In this document: in pieces, positions 1 to 9,452 of the stretch | How the letters are laid out: each line of letters starts with the position of its first letter | Position numbering within the stretch: position 1 is the first letter of the stretch | Origin: Lampropedia aestuarii | Lineage (GTDB): Bacteria; Pseudomonadota; Gammaproteobacteria; Burkholderiales; Burkholderiaceae_C | Assembly: GCF_004803635.1 (NCBI RefSeq) | Contig: NZ_SSWX01000001.1 | Coordinates: 267,796-331,795 of the forward strand | Length of the DNA: 64,000 nt | Direction of reading: 5' to 3' | The notes under the pieces: model-generated | What the model saw: only the letters and a program-made list of their open reading frames with translations | Told to the model about the DNA's origin: nothing | The model's database searches: none | Position numbers and translations under genes: made by a program

Positions 1-1
1 C

Positions 2-154
2 CTGCCAGAGCAGTACAAAGCCGGCATTCCGCTGCGCAAGCTGGCCACCCCCGAGGACATTGCACATGCCGTGATGTTCATGTTGTCAGAGCAAGCTGGC
101 CACATCGCGATGAGTGATTTGTACGTGGATGGTGGCGCCACTTTGCGGGCCTGA
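2..154 (+). CDS. C-terminal end of an SDR dehydrogenase, EntA-like (partial)
   Basis: The last 50 codons of a gene that begins before the window. The frame runs to a TGA and ends with [17 protein letters not shown] near the C-terminus is usual for short-chain dehydrogenases; the DxxVDGGxTLxA ending is particularly like 2,3-dihydro-2,3-dihydroxybenzoate dehydrogenase (EntA/DhbA), which makes 2,3-dihydroxybenzoate for catechol siderophores. The catalytic Tyr-Lys and the nucleotide-binding site lie outside the window, so the substrate is inferred from the tail only; another SDR is possible. A hairpin terminator follows it. Confidence 0.6.
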   Translation: MPEQYKAGIPLRKLATPEDIAHAVMFMLSEQAGHIAMSDLYVDGGATLRA

Positions 155-190
155 AGTGCAGGCCAGATCCCGCACAAGGCGATGAATAAA

Positions 191-215
191 AACGCAGCCC
201 AGGCTGCGTTTTTAT
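191..215. terminator. Bidirectional intrinsic terminator
   Basis: The arms AACGCAGCC and GGCTGCGTT enclose a two-base loop and are flanked by A-rich sequence on the left and TTTTT on the right. It lies between two convergent genes (the EntA-like gene and ppk), so it can stop transcripts from both sides. Confidence 0.85.
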
Positions 216-241
216 TGGCTGCGTCTGGCTGAGTGCAGGGC

Positions 242-2794
242 TTATTTGCGCTTGGAGGTCGTGCTTTTGATGATTTTCGCCACGGAGTTTTTGGAACGCG
301 GCGCCTGGCGGGTCGTGGGCTGGGCGGAGTAGTAATGCGCCAGCATTTGCTGCGCACTGGCGCCGACATTGTCACCGTCCAAGCGGCGGTAAGTGCCATT
401 TTCCAGCAGCACCCATGCATCTTGATCGTCCATCAAATACGACACCAGGCACTCATCGATGATGCGCTGGCGCAAGCTAGGATCGGTCACCGGCCAGCCC
501 AACTCAATGCGGCGCGTCATATTGCGGTTCATCCAGTCTGCGCTGGAGAGGTATAAGTGCTCTTCTTCACCGTATTTGAAGAAAAAGACCCGCGTATGCT
601 CGAGAAAGCGCCCAACGATGGAGCGGATGCGAATCGCCCCGCCCTTGGCGGTCTCATTGACGGCTGGCAACACACAGGCGGCGCGGATGATCAAATCCAC
701 TTGCACGCCTTCTTGCGCTGCGCGGTGCAAGGCCTCGGCCAGTTTCCAATCGGTCAGCGCATTGGTCTTGACCACGATGCGGGCGCTGTGCCCTGCCTGG
801 GCCGCTGCTTGCGCGCCAGCGATATGGGCCATCATCGTGCTTTGCAGAGAGAACGGCGCCACCAGCAGGCGGTTGAGTCGCGGCAGTTGTGCCTGGCTGG
901 CCAGCAAGGTGAAGACCGCATCCATATCGGCCGTCAGCGCCTCATTGGCCGTCAGATAGCTCAAATCGGTATAGATTTTGGCTGTTTTGGGGTTGTAGTT
1001 ACCGGTGGACAAATGGCCATAGCGCTTGAGACCACGCGTTTCACGGCGCGTGACCAGCAGCATTTTGCCGTGGGTTTTCAGCCCCACAATGCCGTAGACC
1101 ACCTGCACGCCAATCGACTCCAGGGTTTCGGCCCAGTTGATATTGGCCTCCTCATCGAAGCGCGCTTTGAGCTCAACCACGGCGGTTACTTCCTTGCCTT
1201 TGCGCACGGCCTCACGCAGCAATTCCATCATGACCGAATCTGGCCCGGTGCGGTACACCGTTTGTTTGATGGCCAGCACGTCAGGGTCTTTAACGGCCTG
1301 GCGCAAAAACTCCACCACAGCATCAAAACTCTCAAACGGCTGGTGGATCACCACGTCTTTTTGGCGGATGCGCGCAAACAGGTTATCGCTGTTTTTCAAA
1401 GAACGCGGCCATTGTGGAATCCAGCGAGGAAACAGCAGCTGCGGTCGGTTATCACCGACCAAATCGACCACCTGGTTCAAGCGCACCAGGTTCACTGGGC
1501 CTTCAACCCGGAACATCGCCTCTGGCGGCAAATTGAATTCGGCCAACAGCAATTTGGCAATTGGCTCCGAGGTGCCGCTGGAGACCTCAATGCGTGTGGC
1601 TTTGCCAAAATGGCGGTGCTGCAAACCCTTGCGCAGCGCCGTGCGCAAATTTTGCATTTCGCCTTCGGTCACGGCCAAGTCAGAATGGCGCGTGACGCGA
1701 AACTGGAAGAACTCCAGCACTTGGCGACCGATGAACATTTCGGCCAAATGGGCGCGGATCATGCTGGAGAGGCTCACCACACCAATCTTGCCCTTGCCGC
1801 CCGAGAGCGAGTCAGGCAGGCGCACAAAACGCGGCAAGACACGCGGCACTTTGACAATCGCAATCTCATTGCTGTTGCCAAATGCATCTTCCCCCTCCAG
1901 ACGGACAATGAAGTTCAGCGATTTATTGGCCACCTGCGGGAATGGGTGGGCAGGATCGAGGGCCACAGGCGTGAGCAATGGACGCACTTCACGGTCAAAG
2001 TATTCCTTAACCCAGCGACGCTGGCCTGCATTGCGTTTGCCATGCGAGACGATTTGAATGCCCTGATCGAGCAAGGCCGGCAGCAGCACCTTGTTGTAGA
2101 GCTCGTACTGGCGCTGCACCAGTGTGTGCGCGGTGTCGGCCAGGCGGCGCAAGCTTTGCACAGACAATTCATCGTCCTCGACCCCATCGCGGGCAGCTTC
2201 GATGTGGTCAGCCACACGTACTTCAAAAAACTCATCGAGGTTAGACGAGACAATGCACAGATAACGCAGGCGTTCGAGCAGCGGCACTTCCGGGCGCAAG
2301 GCCCAATCAAACACACGTTCATTAAAAGCCAGAATGCTGTGGTCCCGATCAAGCCAGGCAATGTCCGAGGGCCTTGCCAAATGCATGATCAATTCGCTCT
2401 CGGCTTCGATTTGCTTGCGGTTCACGCTCCAAATGGAGCCGGTGGCCGCTTGCAACGCTTTGGCAGTTTTCATCGCGTTCTTCATACTGTCTGCATCCGA
2501 GCGGCTGAGCAGCACGGCATTGGCTCTGGCAGGCACCAAGGCAGTGGCGCTGCTGGGTGCGCTTTTGCTGGTCGAATTGGTGGTGCTGGGCGGCTGTGCT
2601 GGCGATTTGGCTTTGGGCTTGTGCGTGCCTGCATTTTCTTGCACCGAGGCGGTGTGCGAGGCAGCCGTTTTCACGGCAGATTTTGCTTTTGAAGCCACTG
2701 ATTTGACCGCTGCTGTCTTTTGAACACCTGTCGTGCTGGGCGTGGCGACATGCTGGGACGGGGAGTCTGAACCGGCGGCTTTTTTGATGGGCAT
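242..2794 (-). CDS. ppk: Polyphosphate kinase 1
   Basis: Makes polyphosphate reversibly from ATP through a phosphohistidine. The core starts near Trp147 (WLDRDHSILAFNERVF). The two conserved histidine motifs are visible: KTHGKML with His575 and EHTRVFFFK with His733, matching the E. coli PPK histidines 435 and 592. The protein is 850 residues against about 690 for E. coli. The excess is a 130-odd residue N-terminal segment rich in Ala, Lys, Ser and Thr, plus a basic C-terminal tail (ending TTSKRK). Both look disordered and polyanion-binding, which is inference. The start ATG has no strong Shine-Dalgarno sequence, so the exact N-terminus is uncertain, but the extension stays open in frame. A Pho box lies upstream. 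Confidence 0.95.
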   Translation of the reverse strand: MPIKKAAGSDSPSQHVATPSTTGVQKTAAVKSVASKAKSAVKTAASHTASVQENAGTHKPKAKSPAQPPSTTNSTSKSAPSSATALVPARANAVLLSRSDADSMKNAMKTAKALQAATGSIWSVNRKQIEAESELIMHLARPSDIAWLDRDHSILAFNERVFDWALRPEVPLLERLRYLCIVSSNLDEFFEVRVADHIEAARDGVEDDELSVQSLRRLADTAHTLVQRQYELYNKVLLPALLDQGIQIVSHGKRNAGQRRWVKEYFDREVRPLLTPVALDPAHPFPQVANKSLNFIVRLEGEDAFGNSNEIAIVKVPRVLPRFVRLPDSLSGGKGKIGVVSLSSMIRAHLAEMFIGRQVLEFFQFRVTRHSDLAVTEGEMQNLRTALRKGLQHRHFGKATRIEVSSGTSEPIAKLLLAEFNLPPEAMFRVEGPVNLVRLNQVVDLVGDNRPQLLFPRWIPQWPRSLKNSDNLFARIRQKDVVIHQPFESFDAVVEFLRQAVKDPDVLAIKQTVYRTGPDSVMMELLREAVRKGKEVTAVVELKARFDEEANINWAETLESIGVQVVYGIVGLKTHGKMLLVTRRETRGLKRYGHLSTGNYNPKTAKIYTDLSYLTANEALTADMDAVFTLLASQAQLPRLNRLLVAPFSLQSTMMAHIAGAQAAAQAGHSARIVVKTNALTDWKLAEALHRAAQEGVQVDLIIRAACVLPAVNETAKGGAIRIRSIVGRFLEHTRVFFFKYGEEEHLYLSSADWMNRNMTRRIELGWPVTDPSLRQRIIDECLVSYLMDDQDAWVLLENGTYRRLDGDNVGASAQQMLAHYYSAQPTTRQAPRSKNSVAKIIKSTTSKRK

Positions 2795-2849
2795 TGTAGG
2801 TCTGTTATCAATTACGGAAGGGCGGCACTCTAGCAGCCCGAATACCAGA

Positions 2850-2882
2850 ATTTAACGACAACTTTATGACACCTTGATGACT
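2850..2882 (-). promoter_or_regulatory. Candidate Pho box (three 11-base direct repeats) upstream of ppk
   Basis: Read on the minus strand, three adjacent 11-mers occur: AGTCATCAAGG, TGTCATAAAGT and TGTCGTTAAAT. The last two fit the PhoB consensus of two TGTCA-type direct repeats spaced by 11 bases. The array ends about 55 bases before the ppk start. ppk belongs to the phosphate-starvation regulon in E. coli, so control by PhoB is plausible here. Seen by eye; no matrix score was computed. Confidence 0.65.
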
Positions 2883-3013
2883 TAACCAAGAACCATTGGT
2901 GACAATAGACACGTTCATCAACCCATTGTGCAGGATTTGACAAATCCCCTTGGACATGCAAGCACTCGCCTGCCAAAGCGGCCACACTGCCGCTCAGTGT
3001 TCCTCAATGGCAC

Positions 3014-3271
3014 TCAATGCCCTGCTTTGGCTTTGGTTGCGTCTTCGTGCAAGGACTCATTGAGCTGGTCCACGATCAAAGCCCAAGGCGCATCGGCTTT
3101 GATTTGCTCGCAAATGAACTGGCGCTGCGCATCCTCCCAGAAAGGCGCATCGGCAATCTCCACCTCGGCGGGCAATTGGTGCTTGAGAATAAAGTCTGCA
3201 ATGGCCTGGTCGCTGTCATCCAAACCCAGTTGCTTGAACAGATTGCTCATGCGTGGCTCTGCGGTATTCAT
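3014..3271 (-). CDS. DUF2789 family protein
   Basis: An 85-residue acidic cytoplasmic protein. The segment DAPFWEDAQRQFICEQ followed by DAPWALIVDQLNESL matches the pattern I know from DUF2789 proteins (DAPFW...Q..FL.E...EDA.WA..VDQL). The family has no assigned function. It stands alone between ppk and purL, both on the same strand, with over 160 bases on each side, so it is probably transcribed by itself. No signal peptide or membrane segment is seen. Confidence 0.75.
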   Translation of the reverse strand: MNTAEPRMSNLFKQLGLDDSDQAIADFILKHQLPAEVEIADAPFWEDAQRQFICEQIKADAPWALIVDQLNESLHEDATKAKAGH

Positions 3272-3438
3272 AGTGGCATTCCTTTGCTGTCATAAAAGCA
3301 GTCGGCTTGTGCCCACTGCATGGAAAAATCAAAGCCATCGAAGCATGCACAAGGCATATCAGGATGGCCCGCCAACCACAAGCCTAGCAGTGCATGCGCA
3401 GGCTTGCAGAAAGCGCCCTAGGCCCAGCTAGCGGCCGA

Positions 3439-6400
3439 TTAGCCAACCCATTTGCGGGCATTGCGCCACACGCGCATCCATGGGCTCTTGGCCGCCAGAC
3501 CGCCGGTGGCAGCCAGGTCGGTCCAGCTCATTTGCGCATTGCGGAACACGCGTTCAGGGTGCGGCATCATCGCGGTGAAGCGCCCGTCAGCAGTCGTCAC
3601 GCTGGTCAAGCCGCCTGGGCTGCCATTCGGGTTGAATGGGTACTGCTCGGTGGCCTGGCCATGGTTGTCCACATAGCGCATGGCGGCAATCACCTCTTGC
3701 GGATTGCCTTGGCGGGCAAAGTTGGCATAGCCTTCACCGTGCGCGACCACGACTGGCAATTGGCTGCCAGCCATGCCTTGCAGGAACAGGCTTGGCGACT
3801 GCAAGATTTCAACCATTGACAGGCGCGCTTCAAAGCGCTCGCTGCGGTTGGTGGTAAAGCGTGGCCATGCCTCAGCTCCTGGAATGATCGAGGCCAGCTC
3901 AGCAAACATTTGGCAACCGTTGCACACCCCCAGGCCGAAGGTATCGCCGCGCGCAAAGAATTGTGCAAACTGCTCGGCCACACGTGCGTTGAAGGTGATC
4001 GAGCGGGCCCATCCCACACCAGCGCCCAGGGTATCGCCATAGCTGAAGCCACCACAAGCGACCACACCTTGGAAACCGGACAGCGCTTCGCGGCCGGTCT
4101 GCAAGTCGGTCATGTGAACGTCGACCGCGTCAAAGCCGGCTTCGCTGAACGCGTAGGCCATCTCGACATGGGAGTTGACGCCCTGCTCGCGCAGAATCGC
4201 CACTTTGGGCTGGGATTTGCCAATGTAAGGTGCGGCGATGTTATCGCTAGGATCAAAGCTGAGCTTGACCGACAGGCCTGGATCGCTGAGCAAACCAGCG
4301 GCGGCATGTTCTTGGTCCGCACATTCGGCGTTGTCACGCTCACGGGCGATTTTCCAGCTGACGCTGTCCCAGACCTGGAACAGGTCATACAAATCGGCCG
4401 AGAAGACGTTTTTCGTATCGCGCCAAATTTGCAGCTGGCCTTTGCCGTCGTCCAGCGGCGCTTGCAGCGGACGGGTCTTGCCAACAAAGTGGCTGTGCTT
4501 GGACAAGCCAAATTCTCGCAAGGTTTGCATCACGGCATTGCGCTCAGCGGTGCGCACTTGCAACACCACCCCCAATTCTTCGGTAAACAGGGCTTTGAGT
4601 GTCAGCTCTTCGCGGCGTGCGCTGATTTGCTGCGCCCAGTTTTTGGCGTCACCATATTCGGCGCGGCTATCGGAAATGCCATCCCCTTCGGTGATCAGCA
4701 TATCGACGTTCAATGCCACACCGACGTGGCCAGCAAAGGCCATTTCGGCCACGGCAGCGAGCAGACCGCCATCGCTGCGGTCATGGTAGGCCAGCAGCTG
4801 GCCTTGCTTGCGCAAGGCATTGACGGCGTCAACCAAACGCACCAGGTCTTGTGCATCGTCCAAATCCGGTGTGTCACCACCGCTTTGGCCCAACACCTGT
4901 GCGAGCATACTGCCGCCCATGCGGTGCTGGCCTTTGCCCAAATCGACCAGGACCAAGGTGGTGTCGGCTTCTTCCGTATTGAGTTGTGGTGTCAACGTAC
5001 CTGTGACGTCTGGCAAGGTGCAGAAGGCACTGGCAATCAGTGTGACTGGTGAGGTCACTTTATGTTGCTGGCCATCGTGTTGCCAGACCGAGCGCATCGA
5101 CAAACTGTCTTTGCCGACGGGAATAGACACGCCCAGGGCCGGGCACAACTCCATGCCAACGGCTTTGACGGTCGCATACAAATCGGCATCTTCACCGGCC
5201 TCACCGCAAGCGGCCATCCAGTTGGCCGAGAGCTTGACCCGGCCCAATTCAATCGGTGCAGCCAACAAGTTGGTGATCGCCTCGGCAATCGCCAAGCGGC
5301 CAGAGGCAGGGGCGTTGATCGCGGCGACAGGGCTGCGCTCGCCCATCGCCATCGCCTCACCAGCCAAGCCCTTGAAGTCCGCCAAGGTCACCGCCACATC
5401 GGCCACCGGCACCTGCCAAGGACCCACCATTTGATCGCGGTGGGTCAGTCCACCAACAGCGCGGTCACCAATGGTGATCAAAAAGCGCTTGCTGGCGACT
5501 GTCGGGTTGCTGAGGATGTCGATCACCGACTTTTGCAAGTCCACGCCATTGAGGTCAATCGGCTCGAACTGGCGCTGCACGGTTTTTACGTCGCGGTGCA
5601 TTTTCGGGGGCTTGCCCAGCAGCACCTCCATTGGCATATCAACGGGTTGCGGCGCGTCAGGATTCAAACCATCGACCAATTCCAGCTGGCGTTGCTCAGT
5701 GGCCACGCCAATTACCGCATAGGGGCTGCGTTCACGCTGGCACAAGGCGTCAAAACGCTCAATCGCGTCGGCGGCAATCGCCATCACATAACGCTCTTGG
5801 CTTTCATTGCTCCAAATTTCTTTGGGTGACAGGCCAGATTCTTCCAGTTGCACTTTACGCAAATCAAAGCGTGCACCACGGCCTGCGTCATTGGTCAGCT
5901 CAGGAAATGCGTTGGACAAGCCACCTGCCCCCACGTCGTGGATGGCCAGGATCGGGTTGTCTGCACCCAACTGCCAGCACTGGTTGATGACTTCTTGCGC
6001 GCGGCGCTCAATCTCTGGGTTGCCGCGTTGCACAGAGTCAAAATCGAGATTGGCTGCATTCGTGCCTGTAGCCAATGACGAGGCGGCACTGCCCCCCATG
6101 CCAATGCGCATGCCTGGGCCGCCCAATTGCACCAGCAAGGTGCCAGCCGGGAACTCGATTTTTTTGGTTTGCGTGGCATCAATTTGCCCCAAACCACCGG
6201 CAATCATGATCGGCTTATGGAAGCCGCGCTGCACACCATCAACGACTTGCTCGTACTCGCGGAAATAGCCAGCCAGGTTCGGGCGGCCAAACTCGTTGTT
6301 GAATGCCGCGCCGCCCAAGGGGCCCTCGACCATGATCTGCAGCGGGCTGGCAATGTGTTCAGGTTTACCGCCTGCTTGGTCAGACAAACCGCCCCACAGT

Positions 6401-7467
6401 TTGGACACGGTAAAACCGGTCAAGCCAGCTTTGGGCTTGGAGCCACGGCCGGTTGCACCTTCGTCGCGGATCTCGCCACCTGCGCCAGTGGATGCACCAG
6501 GGAAAGGCGAAATCGCAGTGGGGTGGTTGTGCGTTTCCACCTTCATCAAAATATGGTGCAAGGCTTGATCGCGGCTGTACTGGCGCGGTGTGTCGCCGCT
6601 GTCGGCACGTGCAGTGAAACGCTCAATCAGATTGCCTTCCATGATGGAGGAGTTGTCTGAGTAAGCCACCACCGTGAATTCGGGGCGCAGCTGGTGGGTG
6701 TTGCGAATCATCGCAAACAAGCTCTTGTCCTGCGCTTGGCCATCGATGGTGAAATTCGCATTGAAGATTTTGTGGCGGCAGTGCTCGCTATTGGCCTGCG
6801 CAAACATCATCAACTCGACATCGGTCGGGTTGCGGCCCAGTTGCGTGAACGCTTGCAGCAAATACTCGATTTCGTCTTCGGCCAGCGCCAAGCCCCACTC
6901 GCGGTTGGCCGCCTCCAGTGCCGCATGGCCACCACCGAGCACATCGACGGTCTCGATCGGCGCAGCCGGCAGGCTGTCAAACAAGACCTGCGTTTGCTCG
7001 CGGCTGTGCAAGGCCGACTCGGTCATGCGGTCGTGCAACAAGGCCGCCACCGCTTGCCATTGTGCTTCTGTGAGCGGCTCGCTTTTACCCAGCAGGCCTT
7101 TTTTCAGGCCAATGCGGTATTCCACGCCGCGCTCAATGCGTTTGATCGCTAAACCGCAGTTGTGCGCAATATCAGTGGCTTTCGAGGCCCAGGGGCTGAC
7201 CGTACCCACACGCGGGGTGACCAGCACCAGCGCTGAATGTGCGAGCGGCAAGACGGCCTCTGTAAACGGCTCACCATAGTGCAACAGCTGCGTGGCTTGC
7301 TCGATGGTGCTCGCCTCTGCAGCCCCGTCGGTGACGACAAAATGCAGATAACGTGCCTGCACTTGTTCAATTTTAGGGTGAATGGCCTGCAGCAAAGGCA
7401 GGAGTTTCTGGATACGGAATGCACTTAAGGCATTGCCGCCTTCAAGCAGGGTGATGGACAAAGACAC
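3439..7467 (-). CDS. purL: Phosphoribosylformylglycinamidine synthase
   Basis: Fourth step of purine synthesis: converts FGAR, glutamine and ATP to FGAM. At 1342 residues it is the large single-chain proteobacterial type: a linker and N-terminal domain, two PurM-like ATP-binding halves ([16 protein letters not shown] near the start of the first), and a C-terminal glutamine amidotransferase. The amidotransferase cysteine is Cys1182 in GLGVCNGCQ, and the His-Glu pair is in [10 protein letters not shown] near the end. The open frame begins at a GTG; a TTG two codons later would give [16 protein letters not shown], the more usual N-terminus, so the start is uncertain by two residues. Cytoplasmic and monocistronic in appearance. 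Confidence 0.97.
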   Translation of the reverse strand: MSLSITLLEGGNALSAFRIQKLLPLLQAIHPKIEQVQARYLHFVVTDGAAEASTIEQATQLLHYGEPFTEAVLPLAHSALVLVTPRVGTVSPWASKATDIAHNCGLAIKRIERGVEYRIGLKKGLLGKSEPLTEAQWQAVAALLHDRMTESALHSREQTQVLFDSLPAAPIETVDVLGGGHAALEAANREWGLALAEDEIEYLLQAFTQLGRNPTDVELMMFAQANSEHCRHKIFNANFTIDGQAQDKSLFAMIRNTHQLRPEFTVVAYSDNSSIMEGNLIERFTARADSGDTPRQYSRDQALHHILMKVETHNHPTAISPFPGASTGAGGEIRDEGATGRGSKPKAGLTGFTVSKLWGGLSDQAGGKPEHIASPLQIMVEGPLGGAAFNNEFGRPNLAGYFREYEQVVDGVQRGFHKPIMIAGGLGQIDATQTKKIEFPAGTLLVQLGGPGMRIGMGGSAASSLATGTNAANLDFDSVQRGNPEIERRAQEVINQCWQLGADNPILAIHDVGAGGLSNAFPELTNDAGRGARFDLRKVQLEESGLSPKEIWSNESQERYVMAIAADAIERFDALCQRERSPYAVIGVATEQRQLELVDGLNPDAPQPVDMPMEVLLGKPPKMHRDVKTVQRQFEPIDLNGVDLQKSVIDILSNPTVASKRFLITIGDRAVGGLTHRDQMVGPWQVPVADVAVTLADFKGLAGEAMAMGERSPVAAINAPASGRLAIAEAITNLLAAPIELGRVKLSANWMAACGEAGEDADLYATVKAVGMELCPALGVSIPVGKDSLSMRSVWQHDGQQHKVTSPVTLIASAFCTLPDVTGTLTPQLNTEEADTTLVLVDLGKGQHRMGGSMLAQVLGQSGGDTPDLDDAQDLVRLVDAVNALRKQGQLLAYHDRSDGGLLAAVAEMAFAGHVGVALNVDMLITEGDGISDSRAEYGDAKNWAQQISARREELTLKALFTEELGVVLQVRTAERNAVMQTLREFGLSKHSHFVGKTRPLQAPLDDGKGQLQIWRDTKNVFSADLYDLFQVWDSVSWKIARERDNAECADQEHAAAGLLSDPGLSVKLSFDPSDNIAAPYIGKSQPKVAILREQGVNSHVEMAYAFSEAGFDAVDVHMTDLQTGREALSGFQGVVACGGFSYGDTLGAGVGWARSITFNARVAEQFAQFFARGDTFGLGVCNGCQMFAELASIIPGAEAWPRFTTNRSERFEARLSMVEILQSPSLFLQGMAGSQLPVVVAHGEGYANFARQGNPQEVIAAMRYVDNHGQATEQYPFNPNGSPGGLTSVTTADGRFTAMMPHPERVFRNAQMSWTDLAATGGLAAKSPWMRVWRNARKWVG

Positions 7468-7674
7468 GTACTTGCCTAATAGAAGGGAGAGTGGGAAAGC
7501 TCAATGCCACGGTCTGCGCTGCCTGCAGCAGTAACCATGGTCTGGAAAGAGGGTATTTTACGAAAAGCCACGAAGATCCTCGCAAACAAATGCAGCTTGA
7601 AGCATTTCAGAGGGGGTATTGAGCCAGGAGTGGCCTAATTTTCAAAAATGTGTTGACACTCTGAAAGCCCGTTC

Positions 7675-7712
7675 AAAAAAAAACCGGCAAGAACGATTTC
7701 TGCCGGTTTTTC
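7675..7712 (-). terminator. Intrinsic terminator after the pil operon/Ig lipoprotein
   Basis: On the minus strand the hairpin has arms AAAACCGGCA and TGCCGGTTTT and is followed by a T-rich tract. It lies 40 bases beyond the stop of the Ig-like lipoprotein and would end the whole pilM-to-lipoprotein transcript. Confidence 0.85.
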
Positions 7713-7752
7713 TCATCTGGTAGCCACTTTTGGCAGCATTGATGTTACTAGA

Positions 7753-9414
7753 TCAATTGCACACTGCATTGCCTTGGCTAACGGTCATGCGCGCCAAAGT
7801 CACCACTGTCTCGTCCCCTGAGGTCAAGGAAACGAGGAAGCCGTATGTGCGCGGGCTGTAAGTCCTCTTGGTCTCCGTGCCAATTACGACACCTTGATCA
7901 TCCTTGATCTCCTCAGTAGTGGTGGTGACATTCAAATCATTGCAAGTGAGCGAACGATTGGAGCGAACCTGCAAAACATTCAGATTAGTAGCGTCAAACG
8001 TCAGGAAATCTGGTAAATCGGGCAAGGCCCAAGCGTAGGTACCAGTACCACCTTGAGCACTGAATGCATGGCTATAACCCAAGCCTACCGTTGCATTGGT
8101 GATATCGCATGCGTTGGCCGAAATAGTGGTGCCCGAGCACACAATACCTAAACCACTATTGATGGCTTGAACATTAATAGTGACGCTGGTGCGTACGCTT
8201 TGTGTAGCAGAAGGAGGCAAAGCAGAAGCAGCAGAATCTTGCACCAGCAATTGCACCGTCCTGCTCCCCAAGGCAGTAGGCGTGCCAGAAATAACGCCGT
8301 TGCTGCTGAGCGTCAAACCGCTCGGAAGTGCCCCCGACACAATCGACCATGTATAGCCTGGAACACCACCAGAAGCAGTCAGCGCTTGGAAGAATTCGCG
8401 GCCAATTGGCGCTGTGAAGCTCGCGCTTTCCGAAACCAATGGTGTTGGCGCTTCGGAGCTTGGAATTTCAGTGACGGCGTAAACAACGGCGATATTGCTT
8501 ACAGGATCTTGAATGCCGTTATCGACGTTGTTGTCTGAACGATCCGCCACCAGCTCCAATGCAATCGCACCAGTCGCATTACCACTCACAATAGTAAAAG
8601 TAGCCAGACCATTCACAGTGGGTACCGACAACACTTTGTTGCCAGAGGTATTGCCTCCAGCGCGCAATTCAGCATCTTGAGCAGCCAGTGCGTTAGAAGG
8701 GCTATTGGGCAAAATGCTCACACGCAAGTTGTTACCCGCGGGCTTCGCAACAGGTTGACCAAAATCGTCAAAAACAGCAGCTTGCATGGTCAACTGCTTG
8801 AGCGGCCCTACAGTGCCGCCAACAACGTTCTGAGTAATCACAAAACCGCGATTGCCAGTGGTCGTGGTGGCGATATAGGCGCCAGACGGAGTGCCGCCAT
8901 AGTCTCCCACTTTGATGGAGATCTCAGCTGTACGGTTTTGGTTGTTCACCATCGTGCAGCGGATAATCGCATCACCAGCCAGGCTTCCTGCATGAAAATG
9001 GAAGGTCGCCATACCTGAGTTGGAGCCCAGCACAATGCTGCGGCTTGGCTTCGGAGATCCGTCCTCATCTTCCTCGTCAGTGCCATCCAACTTATACAAG
9101 CCGCCGACGTCCACCCCACCATTCAAAGAGCAAGCAAAGTCCTCTGTTGGAATCGGGCGATTGCTGGCAACCGCATCGATCACCAAAGTTGTCGTGTAAG
9201 GGCCGCCAATTGAAGGCGGAACATTATTCAAATTCAACGGCAATTCGGTTTTAGGAACACCATCACCACCTGCATTGGCTGTGAGCCGCAAGTCATAAGG
9301 CGCATTGGGATTTTCGCCCGCACTACCACCACCACCGCCACAGGCGGCAACCACTGCAGCAACCAAGGCCACCGCACCAATCGTGCAGCCTCGTTTCATT
9401 GCAAAAAAATTCAT
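7753..9414 (-). CDS. Ig-like domain lipoprotein downstream of pilQ
   Basis: A 553-residue predicted lipoprotein. The N-terminus is a short basic start, a hydrophobic stretch and the lipobox VAAC with Cys25, followed by a Gly-rich linker. Around residues 325-420 there is a putative Ig (He_PIG) repeat: GYTWSIVSGALPSGLTL then GVISGTPTALG, and a second related segment follows (GYSHAFSAQGGTGTYAWALP). The start is supported by AGGAG six bases before the ATG. It begins 38 bases after the pilQ stop and shares its strand, and a terminator follows, so it looks like the last gene of the pil operon. A surface, adhesive or pilus-linked role is inference; I do not recognise a named orthologue. Confidence 0.8.
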   Translation of the reverse strand: MNFFAMKRGCTIGAVALVAAVVAACGGGGGSAGENPNAPYDLRLTANAGGDGVPKTELPLNLNNVPPSIGGPYTTTLVIDAVASNRPIPTEDFACSLNGGVDVGGLYKLDGTDEEDEDGSPKPSRSIVLGSNSGMATFHFHAGSLAGDAIIRCTMVNNQNRTAEISIKVGDYGGTPSGAYIATTTTGNRGFVITQNVVGGTVGPLKQLTMQAAVFDDFGQPVAKPAGNNLRVSILPNSPSNALAAQDAELRAGGNTSGNKVLSVPTVNGLATFTIVSGNATGAIALELVADRSDNNVDNGIQDPVSNIAVVYAVTEIPSSEAPTPLVSESASFTAPIGREFFQALTASGGVPGYTWSIVSGALPSGLTLSSNGVISGTPTALGSRTVQLLVQDSAASALPPSATQSVRTSVTINVQAINSGLGIVCSGTTISANACDITNATVGLGYSHAFSAQGGTGTYAWALPDLPDFLTFDATNLNVLQVRSNRSLTCNDLNVTTTTEEIKDDQGVVIGTETKRTYSPRTYGFLVSLTSGDETVVTLARMTVSQGNAVCN

Positions 9415-9452
9415 TCAAAACTCCTAAAAAAACTTCAGCGATCAACTATGCA

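Noticed and set aside
557..2692. Long open frame (711 codons) on the plus strand opposite ppk
   Set aside because: It is a shadow of the ppk codon pattern; the protein has no domain and ppk on the other strand is unmistakable.
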